A DNA stretch of 64,000 bases, taken from assembly GCF_023101765.2 (NCBI RefSeq), contig NC_064240.1:3596001-3660000 (forward strand), written 5' to 3'. Numbering within the stretch: the first letter of the stretch is position 1; each line of letters begins with the position of its first letter. Below the pieces are notes generated by a model. It did not search any database and was not told the origin of the DNA. It was given only the letters and a program-made list of their open reading frames with translations. Shown here one piece after another: positions 38,401 through 46,491 of the stretch. The translations under genes were made by a program, and so were the position numbers. Source of the DNA: Spodoptera frugiperda (Eukaryota > Arthropoda > Insecta > Lepidoptera > Noctuidae).

Positions 38401-38764
38401 TCATGAATAATTTACAAATTCCAGACAAATCTTGAATAAAATTTTAATTTGAGAATGTTGATGAGGTAGTTTTACATATTCAGTGTGGGTTGTTACTTGT
38501 TAGCAATCTTTGTATTTTGACTATTACAAGGCAATTATTTGCAAAATGGGTGAAGGGCAACATAAACACAATAATGTAGATATAATTGCGAGCTGAGAAT
38601 GACTCCATTCATTCAAACCATTTGCGACACATTTCCTTTGGCAGAGTAAATTGCTCCATTATTTGTAAGTGGGTTGCAGAAAAATAACTTCTTTTTGACT
38701 TACCACTTTCGATGTAAGGTAGAGCAAGAAGTAGAAAAACTATGTATCCGATTTCACTGAACAT
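1418..38764 (-). CDS. kuz: Kuzbanian / ADAM10 metalloprotease, 5' half (six exons, continues past left edge)
   Basis: ADAM10-type membrane sheddases cleave Notch, Delta and other ectodomains at the cell surface. Six minus-strand exons join in phase: 38764-38704, 13739-13540, 13453-13387, 8122-7931, 3417-3231 and 1580-1418 (870 nt, 290 codons). In order they encode a 20-residue hydrophobic signal sequence (MFSEIGYIVFLLLALPYIES), the M12B prodomain (YIEHYEGLDYD, HLRARRS, DTSHIYHGELAG, FYVEHARRYF, HSVIY), a GGCG cysteine-switch-like motif, a furin-type RSRR site, and the start of the protease domain (TCSLYIQTDPLIWRHVREG). All splice sites are GT-AG and every phase agrees. The HEXXH zinc motif, disintegrin region, membrane segment and tail are not in the window. 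Exons 2-6 follow the known order in fly Kuz and human ADAM10 without a gap. The match rests on recalled family sequence; identity is strong, but the exact 5' UTR and promoter are not visible. Confidence 0.93.
1955..2156 (+). mobile_element. Small Helitron-like element, complete (202 bp)
   Basis: It starts TCTATACTATAATATTATAA after host A and ends GAAGCAGCTAG before host T. A palindrome CCGCGCGG lies 11 bases before the end. It includes a (GTTT)n run and TAGGAGCCAAGCAGGGCGGG. The family is common in moths. Confidence 0.8.
3083..3212 (+). repeat. SINE-like family A, copy 2 (degenerate)
   Basis: Recognisable by its order of blocks (GGAGCAGGAGTTGGAAC, GACACTACCTCACGCCTTAC, GTGTGGGAAGGGTCATG). 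It ends about 20 bases from the kuz exon 5 donor. Confidence 0.6.
3231..3417 (-). CDS. kuz: kuz coding exon 5 (cysteine-switch region and variable linker)
   Basis: It begins GHVGGCGITDEVVQWMERIQ, matching the ADAM10 GGC-ADHSVFERMRKYQ segment and fly GGCG. A Pro/His/Thr-rich linker (GHHAPPSQPPHPNSL) follows, as expected for the poorly conserved stretch before the furin site. The donor is GTAACT at 3230 (phase 2). A degenerate SINE-like copy starts about 20 bp inside the downstream intron. Confidence 0.92.
3418..7930. other. kuz intron 4
   Basis: This 4.5 kb intron shows no clear transposon. Two stretches are less AT-rich than their surroundings: about 4990-5200, and about 6940-7390. Open frames here, including one of 154 codons at 6639-7103 on the plus strand, show no recognisable domain and look like chance. 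Confidence 0.6.
7931..8122 (-). CDS. kuz: kuz coding exon 4 (prodomain)
   Basis: The acceptor TTTTTGTGCAG precedes 8122 and the donor GTAAGT starts at 7930. The exon encodes SVFGSVTDGVFEGKI, GSFYVEHARRYF and VHSVIYREGDV. These align with human GSVIDGRFEGFI, GTFYVEPAERYI and FHSVIYHEDDI. It is entered and left in phase 1. Confidence 0.94.
8123..13386. other. kuz intron 3
   Basis: A 5.3 kb intron, mostly AT-rich, with a short (TTA)n run at about 8368-8384. The block at about 12660-13230 is clearly more GC-rich and could be a conserved regulatory segment. I recognise no gene or intact transposon. Confidence 0.6.
13387..13453 (-). CDS. kuz: kuz coding exon 3 (prodomain)
   Basis: Only 86 bases separate this exon from exon 2. 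It encodes VEGSQGQLHDVDTSHIYHGE then LAG and ends in phase 1 before GTAAGT. DTSHIY is a strictly conserved ADAM10/Kuz prodomain motif. Confidence 0.92.
13540..13739 (-). CDS. kuz: kuz coding exon 2 (prodomain start)
   Basis: The acceptor TTGTTACAG ends at 13740 and the donor GTGAGT starts at 13539. The 67 codons completed here include YIEHYEGLDYDPDKLHQQHL and KFDAHGRKFHLRLRRD. This is the conserved opening of the ADAM10 prodomain, where human has YIRHYEGLSY and FHAHGRHFNLRMKRD. It ends in phase 0. Confidence 0.93.
17159..18645 (-). mobile_element. Large Helitron-like element, copy 1 (in kuz intron 1)
   Basis: Read on the minus strand it starts TCTATACATATAATAAAA and ends GGCAAAAGCTAG, flanked by host A and T. 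A hairpin (GCGA-loop-TCGC) sits about 10 bases before the CTAG end. TC start, CTAG end, terminal hairpin and A^T insertion without duplication are the Helitron signature. It encodes no Rep/helicase, so it is non-autonomous. Internally it has two tandem 148-bp units (17863-18010 and 18011-18158) and an octamer array. Confidence 0.78.
18465..18537. repeat. CAGACAAA octamer array (copy 1)
   Basis: About nine octamer units within the Helitron-like element; one unit reads CAGATAAA. Confidence 0.9.
18722..18855 (+). repeat. SINE-like family A, copy 3
   Basis: It contains CAGTAAGAGTCTGACACTCC and GGCGGGAGAAGAGATTGGAT and an A-rich end. It lies 76 bases beyond the first large Helitron-like element. 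Confidence 0.75.
23330..23490 (+). mobile_element. Small Helitron-like element, 3' truncated
   Basis: It starts TCTATAGTTACTAATATTAC after host A, as in the copy at 1955. Similarity fades after CAATAGGAGCCGAAC. Confidence 0.65.
24710..24744 (+). mobile_element. Extremely truncated LINE tail with target duplication
   Basis: A 35-bp insert, ATAGCTATAGGCTGATGATG with further GAT units, is flanked by AGTTCCC on both sides (24703-24709, 24745-24751). Copy 1 of the host element has a single AGTTCCC and no insert. The tail matches the one at 54680-54724. Confidence 0.85.
25691..25772. repeat. Palindrome beside the minisatellite
   Basis: ATTGTTCAATT and AATTGAACAAT (25726-25764) form long, nearly perfect arms. 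An outer CGCCATCTAT / ATAGATGGCG pair (25691-25700, 25763-25772) overlaps it. Confidence 0.85.
25791..26478. repeat. 11-bp minisatellite, about 62 copies of ATTTTATTTTT
   Basis: The array alternates ATTTT and ATTTTT almost without error; there are short phase breaks near 26110 and 26405-26445. Copy 1 of the host element has only a short ATTTTT stretch at the matching site (about 18170-18200), so the array expanded after the copies separated. The long open frames across it are an artefact of the repeat. Confidence 0.97.
26746..26822. repeat. CAGACAAA octamer array (copy 2)
   Basis: About nine to ten octamer units at the matching place in the second Helitron-like element. Confidence 0.9.
27089..27325 (-). 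repeat. Lepidopteran interspersed repeat family B, copy 2
   Basis: T-rich start, CCGGTAAACGAGTACACGGA, then GGCACAAGTACGTTGCCGGC and ACGCAAGCGTTGTTTCACGT, in reverse relative to the copy at 1121. The T run is the poly(A) end of a retroposon. Confidence 0.7.
29090..29151 (+). mobile_element. Helitron-like 3' end fragment
   Basis: CCACGGGAACGCGGGCAAAG followed by CCGTTGGCAGAAGCTAA and host T. The end is CTAA, one of the allowed CTRR forms, with GC-rich hairpin sequence before it. Confidence 0.45.
29772..29930 (-). repeat. SINE-like family A, copy 4
   Basis: Reverse orientation: T-rich start, CATCCAATGTCTTCTCCCGC, GTCAGACTCTTGCTGACTAA and GTAGTCCGCAGCTCCGAGTC. A short GATGAT tail follows at about 29959. 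Confidence 0.8.
32813..33184 (-). mobile_element. Helitron-like element, second type (372 bp)
   Basis: The plus strand reads A|CTAGTGGTCGCCTAGTGGCC at the left and TTAATATATAGA|T at the right, so the minus strand starts TC and ends CTAG between A and T. It contains CCGCGCAATTTTCGTAAAA and encodes no protein. Confidence 0.65.
33867..34258. mobile_element. MITE candidate with imperfect inverted ends
   Basis: The left end (GGGCCAGTGCTCACTGCCGG...TATGGCA) and the reverse complement of the right end (GGGTTGGTGCACACTGCCGG...TATGGCA) match over about 35 bp with a 3-4 base gap. Internal CATGGC/GCCATG motifs recur. No clean target duplication is visible, so the superfamily is open. Confidence 0.55.
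36259..36425 (-). mobile_element. Small Helitron-like element, degraded
   Basis: The right end TTAGTATAGA|T and the (CAAA)n stretch match the reverse of the family at 1955. The left end is diverged. Confidence 0.6.
37525..37680 (+). mobile_element. Small Helitron-like fragment
   Basis: It shares TTTGTTTGAATGTGCTAATC and TATTGAGGAAGGTTATAGGC with the family at 1955. Both ends are lost. Confidence 0.55.
38704..38764 (-). CDS. kuz: kuz coding exon 1 (signal peptide)
   Basis: The ATG is at 38764-38762 and the exon encodes MFSEIGYIVFLLLALPYIES plus one base. The donor GTAAGT starts at 38703 (phase 1). The first base of the split codon joins CT of the next exon to give Ala. The hydrophobic core FLLLALP fits a secretion signal. 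The match in phase across 25 kb is the main support, because a 61-nt exon has little homology of its own. Confidence 0.82.
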
Positions 38765-40355
38765 TGTCGCTTCCAAACACACACTTTTTGTATCACTAAG
38801 TCATCGCACATAAAATACAGCTGATTTCCAAACCATACAAAACCTTTGTCTGTTTTTGACACAAACGCATGCGCGAGCAAACAATATTTTTTTATTTACA
38901 TTACAACAAATTATACGAACACTTAAAAGCTATACACACTTTTGTCACCACGATTATTTAATTAACGACTGCCGTACATTATTTGAATCGAAACAATAAA
39001 TAACAACATGAAACGTTTCCGTGTACAGTAAAAAGAGAAACTAAAATCAGACCCGCGTTTTTATAACTTATATGAATCATCAACAATGCACTGGGTTGTG
39101 TTATTGTGTCATATTTACGTTTTTTATTCACAACGTCCTATTCTTATCCTAAAATACTAAAACTAAATTCACGACTTGCCCAACTACAACCTGACATATT
39201 GGAATTGATTTTTTTTAATAGCTTTGTTGTGTTTGAAACCTTAATTTTTTAGTTACTACCAAAAATGTTTTGGTAGTTTCTGGTAGAATTTTAAATGATA
39301 AATTCATTTTCATCGTTTTGGTTTTCATTGGTTTTTACTTTGGTTACTATTTTGGTAAATTTACGCGTTTCTACAACACAATAATATTAAAACGTGAAAA
39401 AGTTACCGATTATCCAATTGATGCTTGTAAGATGATTTAAGAAAATAGTATAGAAAAATAATAATGTTGTTCATTGGTTTTTCAATTATTTGATTTGCAC
39501 ACCACTTAACGCAAATTATTGATGCACGATGAAACATTTTGATACTTTATCTAGAGACCTACTATGCTCACTTACTGCCATGGAATAAACACTTACTGCT
39601 CTTTTATACAATGGGTTATTATGATGTATTATCATCTACACGTGTTTTTACAAATAAATTTTCCTAGCCTTTGTTTAAATAATGTTTGTTTACTTGTATA
39701 TATGCATCGTAAATAGTTGTCCCATTTTTAGAATTCCATTCTCATATTTATAGTGCAGGTTCCCTTTCTGTAAGTGCGAAAATTCTGTAAACGGAATTCC
39801 AGTACTTATTTAAATATTTTGACTTAAAACATACCTTTTTTAACCCCAAGCTGGAAAATCCTCATGAAGTCTTTTGTCAGACAATTGATCCCACAACCCA
39901 CTCGGTATCCTATTTTACACATGAGTATGAGGGTGCGGGATTACAACTCTCCCGGCCTCATTTTATCGATAGAGAGTCTCCTTCCTTTCCTTCGACGCCC
40001 AGCGAATGATTTTCATGATAATTATGTTATGTATGTAACATAGATATTACAACCCGCTTGCGAAACGGGTATGGCCAAATCCTCTTTGATAAAGGAGGGT
40101 CATACATAGTCCAACTGGGGGCTCACGATGATAATTGGGCATCACCACGCCTGGCAACACCACAATAATAATATAAAACTTTTATTTAGTTTTTATACAA
40201 TAAATTTATTCTTACATGCGATTATAACAATAAACAGTATAACAATCTTATAAAACATAGGTATGTTGTTTATGAGCTATTTGTTATATTTCGAATAGTT
40301 TATAATATTTAACGGATGTAATAAGTTTGTAGAAAAATAAATAGGAACAGTTATG
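38765..40355. other. Intergenic region between Mri1 3' end and kuz start
   Basis: This should hold the kuz promoter and 5' UTR and the Mri1 3' UTR. No clear TATA box is visible for kuz. The block at about 39840-40150 is less AT-rich than its flanks and looks like an old repeat of unknown family, with a small TCCTCTTTGATAAAGGAGG hairpin at about 40080-40098. Confidence 0.55.
40205..40210 (-). promoter_or_regulatory. Probable Mri1 polyadenylation signal
   Basis: The minus-strand hexamer AATAAA lies about 145 bases past the Mri1 stop, a normal 3' UTR distance. No transcript end can be seen directly. Confidence 0.5.
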
Positions 40356-40471
40356 TTATTTAGATTCAATTTCACTCAGTTTGTCAGGTGCAAATACTCC
40401 TTTTTCTGTGATGATTCCCGTTATTAAAGCAGCGGGTGTGACGTCAAACGAAGGGTTCCAACAATTGATAC
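40356..40471 (-). CDS. Mri1: Mri1 exon 7 and stop
   Basis: It encodes [20 protein letters not shown], then ITEKGVFAPDKLSEIESK and TAA at 40358-40356. NPSFDVTP and the GVFAP tail are typical of MtnA C-termini. Confidence 0.95.
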
Positions 40472-43400
40472 CTGAAATTGTAAATTGGTTAGATTTAGAG
40501 GTTTTAATGGGCTTGATTATGGCTATTCTAGCTTTTAGCACTAACATAGAATGTTGCCCCACTCTGGATATTGTATTATTATAAACAAACATGATATAGC
40601 AAAATGCTAAAACACAATTACGCATAAACAACGTTGTAGTCCGGAGCCCAAGCTCACGACACATAGTGCCATTGCCATCCCATTCTTAAACTACTCCATT
40701 AAGCATTAAGCATCTATAACACTGGACATAGGCACACAACATGGATAGAAGTTTTAGGAAATTGCACCTAAATTGGAACGTGCTCGGGTTGCGTCGAGAA
40801 AGGGTCCGTGCAGTTTCGATTGAAGTTTTAACATACCAGGAGCCGCAATCCTATGGACGCCGACATGAGTCATTTCTCTCTCTGGCCGTTCTTCAATTTT
40901 TATTCTCTCCCCAGACGTTAGAGACATGTCTATGGAAGTTAGGGGGGCGGCTACGTAGAAAGGCACTCCATGGTGTTTCGCTGCGATCGCAATTTGATAT
41001 GTACCTATTTTATTTGCCGTATCTCCATTTGCCGCTACCTGAAAACATCGGAACGAACATTGGTATTTCCCAAAAAAAACTAATGATGTCATAGTAGAGT
41101 TGAATGACTAATTTTATAAATGAAATTTACATAAAATGATATGATATGACGAGTGTCTTCAACGTGTGTCGCTGTAAATTTGGTTTTTCTATCCGCGCGT
41201 TGGTGTTTTTTTTTTGTGCAGATGATAAATGATTCTGAGAATAGAACTTATCACGTAATATATTTTTAGGATAATTAAGTTTTCTCGCGATTTCATCAGA
41301 GTGCTTTGTGAGACATATTTCAGTATGCATTAATGTATTAATGTATAACATTGTTGGGAAAATAATGAAGCCTAATAAATGGCTTTTCAATTTCCAAATA
41401 GACCTTCAACACTTGTTAGGTAAACAAAGTCATGTACTGGTCTAAATATAATGGGTATTAACTTGAATTTTGAAAACTCACCCTATCGGCACCCACAACA
41501 ACTGCAGTTATCCTCCTAGAGTTCATGAGTGCTGATACCACACTGTCCACTATCAAGGTTGAAGGTATCTTCTCATGAACCAGCTCATAGGCCGTAAGTC
41601 TTGCACCTTGGTTGTATGGCCTGGTCTCCGTGCAGTATACATGGTCTGAAAAATTATGAAAATAATAGATATAACACTGTCTTTACTAAGGAATTGATGA
41701 ATTTAATGTGACTCCTATAATTTTGACATTTTGAATGTATTTTATGTTTGCATCACATTTTTAGTCCCAACATACATATTATTTGAGACTTCCCATACTT
41801 CCAAAAGTATAAATATGTACATAAAATATCCATTCAGGTCTGTATAAAAAAAATGCTAGTTGTTAGTTTTTACTCACCAAGTCTCTTGCTTTCTTGCAAA
41901 GACCTAATAACGCCCAACGCAGTTCCGTATCCAGCAGTGGCCAGTGAGCCAGTGTTGCAATGTGTCAGGATCCTCACTGGACCATCGCCTTCAGAGTTCT
42001 TCAATATGGCCTCACATCCATACCTCCCTATTGCTTTGTTGTCCTCTATGTCTTTGATAAGCATTCCCTCTATTCTGCTGATGAATCTAAATAAAATAAA
42101 AATAATTAAATAAATGAGGTAAATCTTCTACTTTGATACAATTTTTGTTGTCTGTTCGTTAGTGTCGCTAAAATTCGAAAAAGAGTGGACCGATTTGGCT
42201 AATTTTTGGCTTGAATTATTTATAAAAGTCTAAAAGGAAAGGTTTAAAAGGTGAGAAAAAGTTATAATAGTGGCGGTACAAAGTTTGCCGGGTCAGCTAG
42301 TAATAGTTAAAATCTATAGATACTAATTATATTCTTTAATTCCAGGGACCAAATCATACTTTATGATGAACCGGTACAGCGATGATCGCGATCAAACAAA
42401 CAAACAAACTCTTTAGCATTATACTATTAGTATAGATGTAAATACTACATCTTCATAACACAAACCTTTCCTTAAACTCTTCAGGTGTAACAGTTTCGTC
42501 GGCACTCAGGGAATTTGCCAAATTTATCAGCTCATCAGCTGCCAGTTTTATGTTTACAGCTGTTGGCCTCGCCGACACTAGGTAATTAAGTTTACCTTCA
42601 ATCTGTAATCATTGGAAATGTTGCCAATTACAAATATATTTACTAATTAAACAGAATGTTTAGGATGCTATTTATATCTGTAGTCTGTACACACACTCTT
42701 TGGCAATTTGAACAGAAGTTTCATAGTATATTTCATTATTGTCAGCATCAAACGGCTTAAGCAACTAGCTTGTTTACTTAATAGTACCATTCATTCGCTA
42801 AAAAAAAATTAATAATCTGACTCAAGATGTGAAAAAATTAGTCACATGCACTACTGAAACTATTGATGATAAAACAAGAAAATGTTCTGCAATATTATAG
42901 AATGTGTGTTTTAAGACATTAGCTTTTTATTTATTTATTTTCAATACTTGTCCAAAATAACCCCACCAGTAATGGGAAATATCCAAGCTACCAGCGGTCA
43001 GGACTCGTGAGAGAGGAATTTTTGGACAATATGCGCCGTGTTCAGAAGTGCTAATTTCAACATTAGCCTACTCAGTTGTTGGTCGAGGCTTTTGAGTTGT
43101 ACGAGACCATTGGCAGACACAACTATGAACTACATCCCAGAACATAATCATATACTGGCATTATTTTTAAACAAAATATATAATTATAAATTAATCATGC
43201 CATTATAAAAAAAATACATGATAATGAGAATATTTAAATATTCATTACCATCAATGCAATTTTTAAATCTATTGAAACGTCAGAAGAAATCTTCTATCAT
43301 TTATCTTCCTAAAGAGTTGATAACTCATCTCAAACATTGTGAGAATGATAAGGGGGCCTTATCTATGTGATATGAGCTTACATCACTATCATATGGCTGA

Positions 43401-44267
43401 ATATGTTACAATATACTGTTAGTTCATTATATAGTACACTCAACACCAGGTCAAGTTATCTAAATTTGTTAATTTCACTTAAATTTCAACTGTATTGTAT
43501 TAACTTAGGGTGGAAAATTCAATATAGAGTAAATACAGATTGGAGGAGGTTGACCTGCTGTTGATTGTGCTCCTTATCAATAAGGAGGTGAAGATAAACT
43601 GACCTCTTGCCTCATAACTTTTTTATCCGAGTTATTGTCTTTTTCTAGTTCTACAGCCAATGATAAGCAACCGACTATTGCTATTGCTGGAGCTCCTCGC
43701 ACCTATAATAAGGAGTAAAAGCTAGTTTGTTACATAAATTACTTGTTTCAACTTTTTTCTGGCTTTTTCCCAACTAAATTGAGGTCACCACCAAATTCAC
43801 AAACCTTAATGTGGGATATATTTATGAAACTAGGTATCTCTATGTTGGTAATTTATTTTTTAAAAGAGATTAATATGGTGTGTACTCCATTAGTGTAAAT
43901 CACCATAAAATTGATTATCCAACTACATCGTTTGAATTGCTACTATCATACAAAAAGCATACTTTCACATTTTCCACTAATTTTATCAAAACTTAAGTTA
44001 GGATTATTTCTGGTTTAATTTATGTGTCAAAGTCCACAATACAATTTGTGGTACTTAGTTTATGTACCTTTGTTCGCACCAAATGTGAATGAAAGTAACA
44101 TAATTATAATGCTTTAAAAATATTACAAAATGTACCTGCATTTTATTGATAACTTTCCATCCATCTTCAACACCTTCTACTTTGACATATCTTGTCTGCA
44201 GAGGTAAAAGTAATTGGTCTAAAATATCCAAACTCCCTCTGCTATATCTTATGGATTCTAAACTCAT
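40356..44267 (-). CDS. Mri1: Methylthioribose-1-phosphate isomerase (seven exons, complete)
   Basis: This enzyme of the methionine salvage pathway converts 5-methylthioribose-1-phosphate to methylthioribulose-1-phosphate in the cytosol. It belongs to the eIF2B-alpha/beta/delta-like MtnA family. Exons on the minus strand: 44267-44136, 43702-43604, 42602-42466, 42086-41878, 41645-41482, 41038-40837 and 40471-40356 (1059 nt, 352 residues, close to the usual 350-370). All junctions are GT-AG and in phase. Motifs in order: MSLESIRYSRGSL, VRGAPAIAIVGCLSLAVE, SARPTAVN, LTHCNTGSLATAGYGTALG (with the catalytic Cys), TETRPYNQGARLTAYEL, VVGADRV (with the catalytic Asp), [39 protein letters not shown]. 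The gene reads toward kuz, about 1.6 kb from the kuz start, and is divergent from cyclophilin A. Confidence 0.96.
40837..41038 (-). CDS. Mri1: Mri1 exon 6
   Basis: It encodes [38 protein letters not shown] and IEERPEREMTH through RIAAP. Human has [32 protein letters not shown]. It ends in phase 1 before GTATGT. Confidence 0.95.
41482..41645 (-). CDS. Mri1: Mri1 exon 5
   Basis: It encodes DHVYCTETRPYNQGARLTAY through ITAVVVGADR. The Asp in GADRV is the second catalytic residue. It ends in phase 0 before GTGAGT. Confidence 0.96.
41878..42086 (-). CDS. Mri1: Mri1 exon 4
   Basis: It encodes FISRIEGMLIKDIEDNKAIG, then ILTHCNTGSLATAGYGTALG and VIRSLQESKRL. The Cys in THCNTG is the expected acid/base catalyst. 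The donor is GTGAGT and the exon ends in phase 1. Confidence 0.96.
42117..42300 (+). mobile_element. Helitron-like 3' fragment in Mri1 intron 3
   Basis: The sequence ends GCCGGGTCAGCTAG followed by host T, as in Helitron 3' ends (CTAG|T). The left boundary is uncertain. The segment lies between Mri1 exons 3 and 4. Confidence 0.5.
42340..42436 (-). mobile_element. Small Helitron-like fragment in Mri1 intron 3
   Basis: It ends (CAAA)n-rich sequence then TTAGTATAGA followed by host T. This is the reverse complement of the TCTATACTA 5' end seen at 1955. The left boundary is degraded. Confidence 0.5.
42466..42602 (-). CDS. Mri1: Mri1 exon 3
   Basis: It encodes IEGKLNYLVSARPTAVNIKL through TPEEFKE, including the conserved SARPTAVN. 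It ends in phase 2 before GTTTGT. The next intron is filled by two repeat fragments. Confidence 0.94.
43000..43150. other. Mri1 intron 2 content
   Basis: Intron 2 (42603-43603) is AT-rich. A less AT-rich block at about 42960-43150 may be an old transposon remnant, but I cannot assign it. Intron 1 (43703-44135) shows nothing notable. Confidence 0.35.
43604..43702 (-). CDS. Mri1: Mri1 exon 2
   Basis: It encodes VRGAPAIAIVGCLSLAVELE and 13 more residues, with the RGAPAIA motif that binds the sugar phosphate in MtnA enzymes. The donor is GTCAGT and both ends are phase 0. Confidence 0.95.
44136..44267 (-). CDS. Mri1: Mri1 exon 1
   Basis: The ATG is at 44267-44265. It encodes 44 residues beginning MSLESIRYSRGSLDILDQLL, with GVEDGWKVINKMQ at the end. 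The donor is GTACAT and the exon ends in phase 0. Confidence 0.95.
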
Positions 44268-45196
44268 TTTGTACTGAAAAATTTCAAAGGAAATAAGTAA
44301 AGCACCAGCCGGTTTAGTTATTTATTTTTAATAATATATTTACACAGTGTTGAAGCTTTTTATAGGAGAAGTAGTAAGATATATTATCAAGTACTTTTAT
44401 ACAAATCTTAAAGAACTTACGTGTTACTTTAAAACTGAAAAGAATATAATATTCTGAATTCTGAATCTATGAAACGATTACTGAAATTTAAGATGTCAGT
44501 TTGACATTGAATTTGAACTGACATTCTTTAAATGTCAAGCTTACGTATTTGGTAGTTTTCTCTATGGTCATCTCATCTTTGACCTGGGGCAGCATCTCAA
44601 TATGTTTAGGGTTCAGTACTTAGTACTCCGTGGCCTAAAACTCTTAAGGAAAAAACAGATCAGTTTTCTGTCCGTTTGTCCATCCCAGTAGATCTGTGTC
44701 TTATAACAAAAAAATCTAAATAAAAATAAAAAATGTATCTGATCTCATATTTACATAAACGTAACTTTTTGCTCGATAACAGTTGGTAAAAGGTACACAT
44801 ACGTGCACTTGAAATATTAAAAAATATTTGGTTTAATATTACATATAAATAAAATAAAATTCAAAATATTTTATTTGAGCTCGAAACCGTGGAAACTTTC
44901 TCCTAATTGGAATTAAAAACGTTGCTTAAGCAATCAGTTAATGCATAGAGTAGCAAGAAATTAATAAAATAAGAACATTACGTTTATTAAATGATACCTA
45001 TTTTTTACACCTTTATCTATTAAAATTAAACAAATGAGTTCGATTCAGTTTTAATTATATGTTCTGAACGGCATAGGATATGACGTAAGAAATTTGTCTA
45101 TGCTACATTCTGTTTCCGCCCGGCATCGACAGGAGACGCATCGTCATTGTGGTGAATTAAAGCTAATTCGTCTGAAACTCTACATATTAAAGCAAA
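44268..45196. promoter_or_regulatory. Divergent promoter region between Mri1 and cyclophilin A
   Basis: The two ATGs point away from each other across 929 bases, so both promoters must lie here unless there are upstream noncoding exons. A CRE/ATF-like TGACGTAA occurs at 45081-45088, 109 bases upstream of the cyclophilin ATG. A degenerate copy of a lepidopteran GGGTTCCGT-type repeat lies at about 44600-44700. Confidence 0.55.
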
Positions 45197-45265
45197 ATGG
45201 CTTTACCCCGAGTTTATTTCGACGTTAGCGCTGATGGATCAGCATTGGGAAGAATTGTTATTGAG
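45197..45265 (+). CDS. CypA: CypA exon 1
   Basis: It encodes MALPRVYFDVSADGSALGRI then VIE, from the first ATG (context AAAATGG) to the donor GTATGT. It ends in phase 0. Confidence 0.97.
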
Positions 45266-46314
45266 GTATGTAACATCTTCAGATTTCGGTTATGTACATC
45301 TCGTCACACCGGTGCTCCGGCCGGCGTGATTTTGCAGAAACCACGCTTTCTGTCTTGCTTGTAACCCTTTTATTTGATAGTTATTTTTTTGGTAATTTGA
45401 TAATGAATAATTTTATTTAAATCCGTTTATTATTTATTTTTTTAATATTACATGTGGTAATCTGCATATAAGTCTATATATAGATGTATGTAGTCATAAT
45501 AGTTCTCGAGTAAGATTACCTACGCTAAGTGAAGGTCAAATTGCCAAGCTATAGATAATTATGAACAGCGCGGAATTTGCCATTATCATGATGTTTATGT
45601 TTTTGTCTCGATGTAGCCTTTCATTGGATGTTACAGTTTGTTTCACTTGTAGCTATGCGCCGGCGACGATGCATTGATAGGTGAAATGTATTACTCATTC
45701 ACTATAAACAAACTGATTCACATTACTGACACACCCATTATGTAGGTTTTAAAAAGTCAGAGCAACATGAGTGAATTAATAATAGTCAATCGTAAAGTCG
45801 TAACTAGGAGCGGGCGCGACACACGCTCTGGAAAGTTCGATACAGCAGGACGTTGGACTTATGTACTTTGTTATTATTGTTACAGCTAAGAACAGATGTC
45901 ACTCCCAAGACTTGTGAAAACTTCCGCGCCCTCTGCACTGGCGAGAAGGGCTTCGGCTACAAGGGATCCACTTTCCACCGTGTGATCCCCAACTTCATGC
46001 TCCAAGGAGGTGACTTCACAAACCACAATGGTACTGGTGGCAAGTCCATCTACGGTGAGAAGTTCGGAGACGAGAACTTCGTCCTGAAGCACACCGGACC
46101 TGGAGTCCTGTCGATGGCCAATGCTGGTCCCAACACCAATGGATCCCAGTTCTTCATCACCACCGTGAAGACTTCTTGGTTGGACGGCAGACACGTTGTC
46201 TTTGGCACTGTTGTTGAAGGCATGGATGTTGTCAAGCAGGTTGAATCCTATGGCTCCCAGTCTGGCAAGACCTCAAAGAAAATCATCATTGCTGACTGCG
46301 GTCAACTCTCCTAA
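45197..46314 (+). CDS. CypA: Cyclophilin A, cytosolic peptidyl-prolyl cis-trans isomerase
   Basis: Cyclophilin A catalyses cis-trans isomerisation of X-Pro bonds, assists folding, and is the cyclosporin target. Exon 1 is 45197-45265 (23 codons) and exon 2 is 45886-46314. Together they encode 165 residues, exactly the human cyclophilin A length. The intron starts GTATGT and ends TTGTTACAG. The active-site residues are all present: Arg55 and Phe60 (FHRVIPNF), Gln63 (MLQGGDF), Gln111 and Phe113 (GSQFF), Trp121 (SWLDG) and His126 (GRHVVFG). There is no signal peptide, transit peptide or extra domain, so it is the cytosolic form and not cyclophilin B or D. Exon 2 is GC-richer with strong codon bias, as expected of a highly expressed gene. 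An intact two-exon structure argues against a retrocopy. Confidence 0.98.
45886..46314 (+). CDS. CypA: CypA exon 2 and stop
   Basis: It begins LRTDVTPKTCENFRALCTGE and ends KKIIIADCGQLS with TAA at 46312-46314. It carries the whole catalytic core. Confidence 0.98.
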   Translation, partial: LRTDVTPKTCENFRALCTGEKGFGYKGSTFHRVIPNFMLQGGDFTNHNGTGGKSIYGEKFGDENFVLKHTGPGVLSMANAGPNTNGSQFFITTVKTSWLDGRHVVFGTVVEGMDVVKQVESYGSQSGKTSKKIIIADCGQLS

Positions 46315-46491
46315 CTTAATTCTGTAATAATATAACAATATTTTTTAAGTTTAACACTATGTCCTCCCAAGTAATACCTTCCCAGTCTTCAAGAGAATTG
46401 AATATGGTTCATTCCAATTATGATAAAACTTATTGCTATGTTTTAGGTTGCAACTAGGGATTGCATTTATTTCTGTGCATTGTTTATTCAT

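Larger units (their letters stand above)
13740..38703. other. kuz intron 1, 25 kb
   Basis: This very long first intron separates the signal-peptide exon from the rest of the gene. Repeat content in order: two large related Helitron-like elements (17159-18645, 24634-26939), SINE-like copies (18722-18855, 29772-29930), a small Helitron-like copy (from 23330), a second repeat family (about 27089-27325), a Helitron-like 3' end (to 29151), another Helitron-like element (32813-33184), a MITE candidate (about 33867-34258), and further Helitron-like copies (about 36259-36425 and 37525-37680). GC-richer patches lie at about 23085-23200, 28040-28160 and 32100-32390. The rest (for example 14000-17150, 19000-23000, 30000-32000) is AT-rich with nothing I can name. 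Confidence 0.75.

Noticed and set aside
45886..46235. Open frames on the minus strand of CypA exon 2
   Set aside because: They are shadows caused by strong codon bias in the cyclophilin exon.
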